Assembly (NCBI GenBank): GCA_002914845.1 | Contig: JXTC01000123.1 | Coordinates: forward strand, 360,939 to 424,938 | Length of the DNA: 64,000 bases | Origin: Trema orientale | Taxonomy: Eukaryota; Streptophyta; Magnoliopsida; Rosales; Cannabaceae | Direction of reading: 5' to 3' | Part shown: positions 59,401 to 64,000 of the stretch, in pieces | Numbering within the stretch: the first letter of the stretch is position 1 | Layout of the letters: every line of letters begins with the position of its first letter | Made by a program: the position numbers and the translations under genes | Notes under the pieces: model-generated | Databases searched by the model: none | Told to the model about the DNA's origin: nothing | Seen by the model: the letters and a program-made list of their open reading frames with translations, nothing else

Positions 59401-62400
59401 CTTGTTGCTGGGACATACTCATATCAAATATCTCTGGAATCTCTTTTAATTGGACATGAGGATTGGGTATATTCAGTGGAATGGCAACCCCCATCTGCTT
59501 CTGGTGAAGGGGTTACCTACTTTCAACCCCAAAGCATTTTATCTGCATCAATGGACAAGACAATGATGATCTGGCAACCAGAAAGGACTTCTGGTATCTG
59601 GATGAATGTTGTCACTGTTGGTGAATTAAGTCACTGTGCACTGGGGTTTTATGGTGGTCACTGGAGCTCAAATGGAGATTCAATTTTAGCACATGGATAT
59701 GGTGGATCATTTCATCTCTGGAAAAATGTTGGTGTTGACTCGGATAATTGGCAACCACAAAAAGTTCCATCAGGGCATTTTGCTGCTGTGGCAGATATTT
59801 CGTGGGCAAGATGTGGTGAATACTTGCTGTCTGTCAGTCATGATCAGGTAATTTGCTACCCATTGTAGAAAATTGTTTATTTATTTTTTTCTCCCTTAAA
59901 TAGAGCATTGAATTGTTTCCCTCTGTTTTTTCCTTATTCTACATGTGTTATTGTATGTCATGTGTTCATATTTCTTTTTTTCATAAGACTCATTTTCCTA
60001 ATTAAATACGCAGACAACTCGGATTTTCTCTCCTTGGAAAAATGAAGCTTCTCCAACTGATAGGGATACTTGGCACGAAATTGCTCGCCCTCAAGTTCAT
60101 GGTCATGACATCAACTGTGTTACTATTATCCGAGGAAAGGGGAACCACCGATTTGTCAGTGGAGCTGATGAAAAGGTTGCCAGAGTATTTGAAGCTACTC
60201 TGTCCTTTTTAAAGACATTGGGTCATGCCATTTCACAGAATAGTATTTCTGAAGATCTCCAAACAGGTGTTCAGGTTTTGGGTGCAAACATGTCTGCTCT
60301 TGGACTATCACAAAAGCCTATTTATGTCCAGAGTGAGTTTCAATTTCAAACTTGGACGTAGAAATAAACACACACAATTCCTTAATCGTACTGGCTTTCG
60401 TCCCCAGTTACTAGTTTATAGTCATCTGTTCATTGATGCTGAGGCTTCAGCTTCTTTTCATAGAATCTATAATCAGTTATTGAGAATCATAAGTAGCTTA
60501 ACAAACCTTTTTTGTGCAGCTGAGCTTGAGACTACCCCAAGCAAAGTTGGTAATGAGAGCCTTGACACACTTGAAACTATTCCTGATGCAGTCCCAGTAG
60601 TGTTGACTGAACCTCCCATTGAAGATCAACTGGCATGGCATACACTATGGCCAGAGTCACACAAACTCTACGGTCATGGTAATGAACTTTTTTCGTTATG
60701 CTGTAATCATGAAGGGAATCTTGTGGCCTCATCATGTAAGGTATATGGAGTCATGCCTATACTATTCTTATAGTCGTATGGAATAATTTAAATTTTCTTT
60801 TATGGCATATATAACTGATAGTTTGCTGACAAACCTGTCCTTATTTGTTTTCCTCATTTTTGACATGGCCAAGCTTGGTATGGTTTCTAGTAATTGTCTA
60901 TCTTGACAGATTATACTGCATTCGTGGATTACTACTTAGCCCTTGCATTCTAAACAGAAAGTTCAGAGAAATACTAAATGCTTATCCTCCTGGATGGATA
61001 GCATCCATGCATGTAGGTGGAGAATGAGTCTCAAACTTTTAAAACATCTTAATTGGATTCCTTTTTTCTTGTTTGGGTATTTAGTTAGAATAAAATAAGC
61101 TAAAGGATGAAGTGGATATACAAAATGAACTCTACGAATGACATTACATTCTTATGTGGGACGTATGGCATGGTGATCAAAGAAGTAGTATGATTTCTTT
61201 GGTGTGCTTTGCTTAACATGTTTCATTTGTTTAGTTTCCAAGAAAATGTAAGTAATACAAGTAGGCATAACATGGGTCCTAGTCAGTATCTGAATTTGTC
61301 CCACATATTATATTATGCAGGCCCAGTCAGCAACAGTAGCAGAGATATGGCTTTGGCAAGTTGGTTCATGGAAGGCAGTTGATCGCTTGCAGTCTCACAG
61401 CTTGACAGTGACCCAGATGGAATTCTCCCATGATGACAAATTACTTCTAACCATTTCAAGGGATCGCCAGTTTTCTGTTTTTGCAATCAGAGGAACAGGT
61501 ACTCTTTCAAAATCCTTGTTAGAGTTCCTAAACACTTGCTGTTGCCATAGCAATTCTCTAGTTGATTCGGATGTTTAATACTGAGGTTTTGCTTTTCTGA
61601 ACAAGCAAGATGACCTGATAAGTAGCGAATGGTGAGTGGCTTTCTTATTAGTTATTTCATAGTTGTAGACACTGCTAAAGATGATAAATCTCTGAGGCTT
61701 TGATACCATGCTTGTACATGAGTTCAGAGTACAAAACATGATGTATGGGATGACTACAGATAAGTAGAAAAAATAGGGTAAAGATTTTTCGAGGTTTAAA
61801 ATGGCAGTGCCACAACTTGAGGCACAACGCTTGGCACCAATCTGATTGCTGCTACGTTGGGGCCTATATTCTTATTTATCTCTTTATCTTCCTTTTTCCC
61901 TTTTCTTTGCCCGTGGTACTATGATGCCTTTAATGTCTCCCCCAGTATCCTACTCATGTTTTCTTAGTAAAAATGGTACGAACAAATAACACATTTCTCG
62001 AATCTCTCTAAATAAGTTTCTTGGAGAGTGAAAACTGAGGTTGATTTTGGTATGTCTACTATTTTTATGATTTTGGTCCCCAAATTTAGATTGCACAGTA
62101 ACACAGTTTTGGTTTATTTCTGGTTAGGCACCGAGGAAATAAGTCACCAGCTAGTAGCAAGGCAGGAAGCACACAAGAGAATTATATGGGCGTGCTCATG
62201 GAATCCACATGGTTATGAATTTGCAACCGGTTCCAGAGACAAAACAGTCAAGATTTGGGCTGTGGAAAATCAATCATCAGTCAAGCTTCTCATAACGTTG
62301 CCACCCTTCAAAACTAGTGTCACCGCCCTATCTTGGGTTGGTCTTGGCAACGACAGAAACAACGGGTTGCTAGCAGTTGGAATGGAAAATGGACTCATCG

Positions 62401-62627
62401 AACTATGGAGTCTATCCATAAACCGAACCGACGACGGAAATGCAGAAGTCCCCGCTCCAACCGCTTCTCCTTTTGCACAGCTTGATCCTGTCATGTGCCA
62501 TGTTTCTGCGGTAAATCGTTTATCATGGAGGAACCGCGAAAAGAGTGACGAAGAATGCAGCAGTTTGCAGCTTGCCTCTTGTGGAGCTGACCATTGCGTG
62601 AGAGTGTTCGATGTAAAGGTAAATTAA
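56463..62627 (+). CDS. ELP2: Elongator complex protein 2 (WD40 scaffold)
   Basis: Ten exons: 56463-56624, 56758-56845, 57188-57273, 57659-57812, 58943-59103, 59197-59847, 60014-60332, 60520-60740, 61321-61498, 62128-62627; 2520 nt, 839 residues, one frame. It begins with a Gly/Val-rich stretch then [22 protein letters not shown]40 repeats run through the whole protein, for example [76 protein letters not shown]-type [14 protein letters not shown] and [13 protein letters not shown]. This is the two-propeller ELP2 family, and length agrees with Arabidopsis ELP2. The protein scaffolds Elp1-Elp3 in the Elongator complex, which modifies wobble uridines of tRNA and has been linked to histone acetylation. 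I take the stop at 62625-62627 rather than a further splice at GTAAAT. Confidence 0.93.
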
Positions 62628-64000
62628 TCAATCAAATTAGCTGTTCAACTCAGCAATGTAATTTTGGTCTGACCCCACATCAGAAGCATAGTGAGAATCA
62701 TATTATTTTGATAGATACAAAGCTTTCTTTTCAGAATAGTCTTCCTTGACATAGACATTTTCATTTTTTTAAATCATTGTGCTGTGCTTTTATATTTCCT
62801 CCTCCAGGGACCCCATTAAGGCTGCGGTAAGGATCTTGCATTTTGACTAGGACGCTTATTGCCAAACAAAATTAGGCAAATCAGAAAAATAATAATAATA
62901 TTCTGAATTATAGTCTTCGTGGACCTAATAGGAGGTGGGGGCCACTAGCTTGGATGCCATGCGATGTTGAGACTTGACAGCTCCGTTCTTTTTCAAAAAC
63001 GTTTGAGCACAAAAGGCATCAAGTTACGTTTTGAAAAAAGGAAAAAAAAAAAAAAAGAAAAGGCATCAAGTTGCTAGGAAAACGACGTTGTTTATCTGTC
63101 ATGCATAATAATAGTTGATAACATCTTTGTAAAGAGGGAGATGATGTTTGAATTTGATTAGTGTGGAAGAGAATTTTTCTGTAGTAGGCCATTGGTTTCA
63201 CTAACTCCTTATGGTCTAGTTTATGCAAATTAGGTGTTGTATAATTTATTAGCTTTAGCCCCCTTGTCTCTCCTTGAGAGGAATTATTATTTTTTAATTA
63301 GCTGTTGCTGTACTTGACTTAATTTGTTTTCTTTTAACACACCTATAAAAAGGAACGAATTTTAGATCAGCGGCCCAAGTTTACTCACTTCGTTGCCTCT
63401 CTCTCATTGCCGTGTATTTTAGTCCTTTTGCAATGGACATATATAGCTAATCTATTTCGAGAACATTCATATGGATCAACACCCAATACTTGTTTTTTTT
63501 TCTCTTTAGAGAGAGAAAATAAAAAATGAAAAAGCGCCATAATAATAAAGTGAATAAAACAAGACTACTATTTTTATTAGAATTATGAGCAAAAACTAAT
63601 TATACATTAAAAAAAAAAAGAAAGTCTACAAGCCTCTATCTTGGACAACATTTATTACGTACCAAGACACGTGGAAGGCACGTGCACGTACATAGTAATG
63701 ACTGGATAAATCTAAGACCAATTGTCCCATTCATGTGTGACATGAGAGAATTGTGGGCGCGCGGCGCAGACATTTTATCTGGTCGACGCTTTCTTCGTGC
63801 CATGCCCATATAATTGCTTACCACTTCACATACCCAAAATCCCCACTTTGGCCATCCAAAACAATGAAACTGGTCACTCCATTCATTCAACATTGAGCCT
63901 AGAATCTCCTTCCCCACAAACCAAAAAAATAAATAAATAAAAGGAGAAAAATTTAAGACATTGAACGTGGAATTCGTCTAGAATTAAGCCTCACATTCTC
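62628..64000. other. 3' flank of ELP2, no gene seen
   Basis: ELP2 3' UTR and intergenic DNA with A-runs (63040-63060, 63609-63620). No domain-bearing frame found up to the right edge. Confidence 0.5.

Noticed and set aside
62619..62627. Possible further splice at GTAAAT after ELP2 codon 837
   Set aside because: The frame closes naturally with TAA at the expected family length, and no downstream exon is recognisable.
63636..63917. 93-codon minus-strand frame near the right edge
   Set aside because: No domain, low-complexity basic stretches and no splice context; the chance-frame explanation is simpler.

Overview
This window is nuclear DNA from a flowering plant, most likely a eudicot. The evidence is spliced genes with GT-AG introns, plant-only families (Aux/IAA, a ZAR1-type receptor kinase, a reticulon-like RTNLB 3' end), AT-rich intergenic DNA and plant-style LINE, hAT, MULE-like, SINE and MITE repeats. 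Species cannot be fixed from the sequence. I rebuilt five complete multi-exon or single-exon known genes exon by exon (each joins into one open frame), plus one partial gene and one small unrecognised gene.

Layout. 1-294: last exons of a reticulon-like gene (+). 1667-6420: degenerate LINE (+). 7290-7511: possible gene for a 73-residue membrane protein (+). 9488-19422: a 12-exon gene (-) for a CinA-like/nucleotidylyltransferase fusion of 385 residues. Its 4.45-kb third intron holds a second LINE, an LTR-like stretch and a 40-N gap flanked by identical 309-bp sequences. 19547-22522: dead hAT transposon with perfect 8-bp target duplications, inserted about 120 bp upstream of that gene's start codon. 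22531-39267: about 16.7 kb with no supportable gene, filled with a SINE, fold-back elements and tandem repeats. 39268-41564: ZAR1-like LRR receptor kinase (+, 714 aa). 46175-47722: non-canonical Aux/IAA of the IAA32/IAA34 type (-, 195 aa). 49834-54407: alpha/beta hydrolase of the UCP031088 family (-, 9 exons, 611 aa). 56463-62627: ELP2, Elongator subunit 2 (+, 10 exons, 839 aa). 62628-64000: no gene seen.

How the genes relate. These are ordinary eukaryotic single-gene units. ZAR1 and the Aux/IAA gene are convergent, the Aux/IAA gene and the hydrolase are tandem on the minus strand, and the hydrolase and ELP2 are divergent with about 2 kb between start codons. From memory of Arabidopsis locus numbers, ZAR1-IAA32 are neighbours on chromosome 2 and IAA34-hydrolase are neighbours on chromosome 1. 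This window carries all three in a row, so it looks like the unduplicated ancestral order.

I found no CRISPR array, phage, operon or clear new biological system. The most unusual items are the CinA-like/adenylyltransferase fusion gene with a transposon in its promoter, the degron-less Aux/IAA, the ancestral gene order, and several well-bounded non-autonomous transposons.
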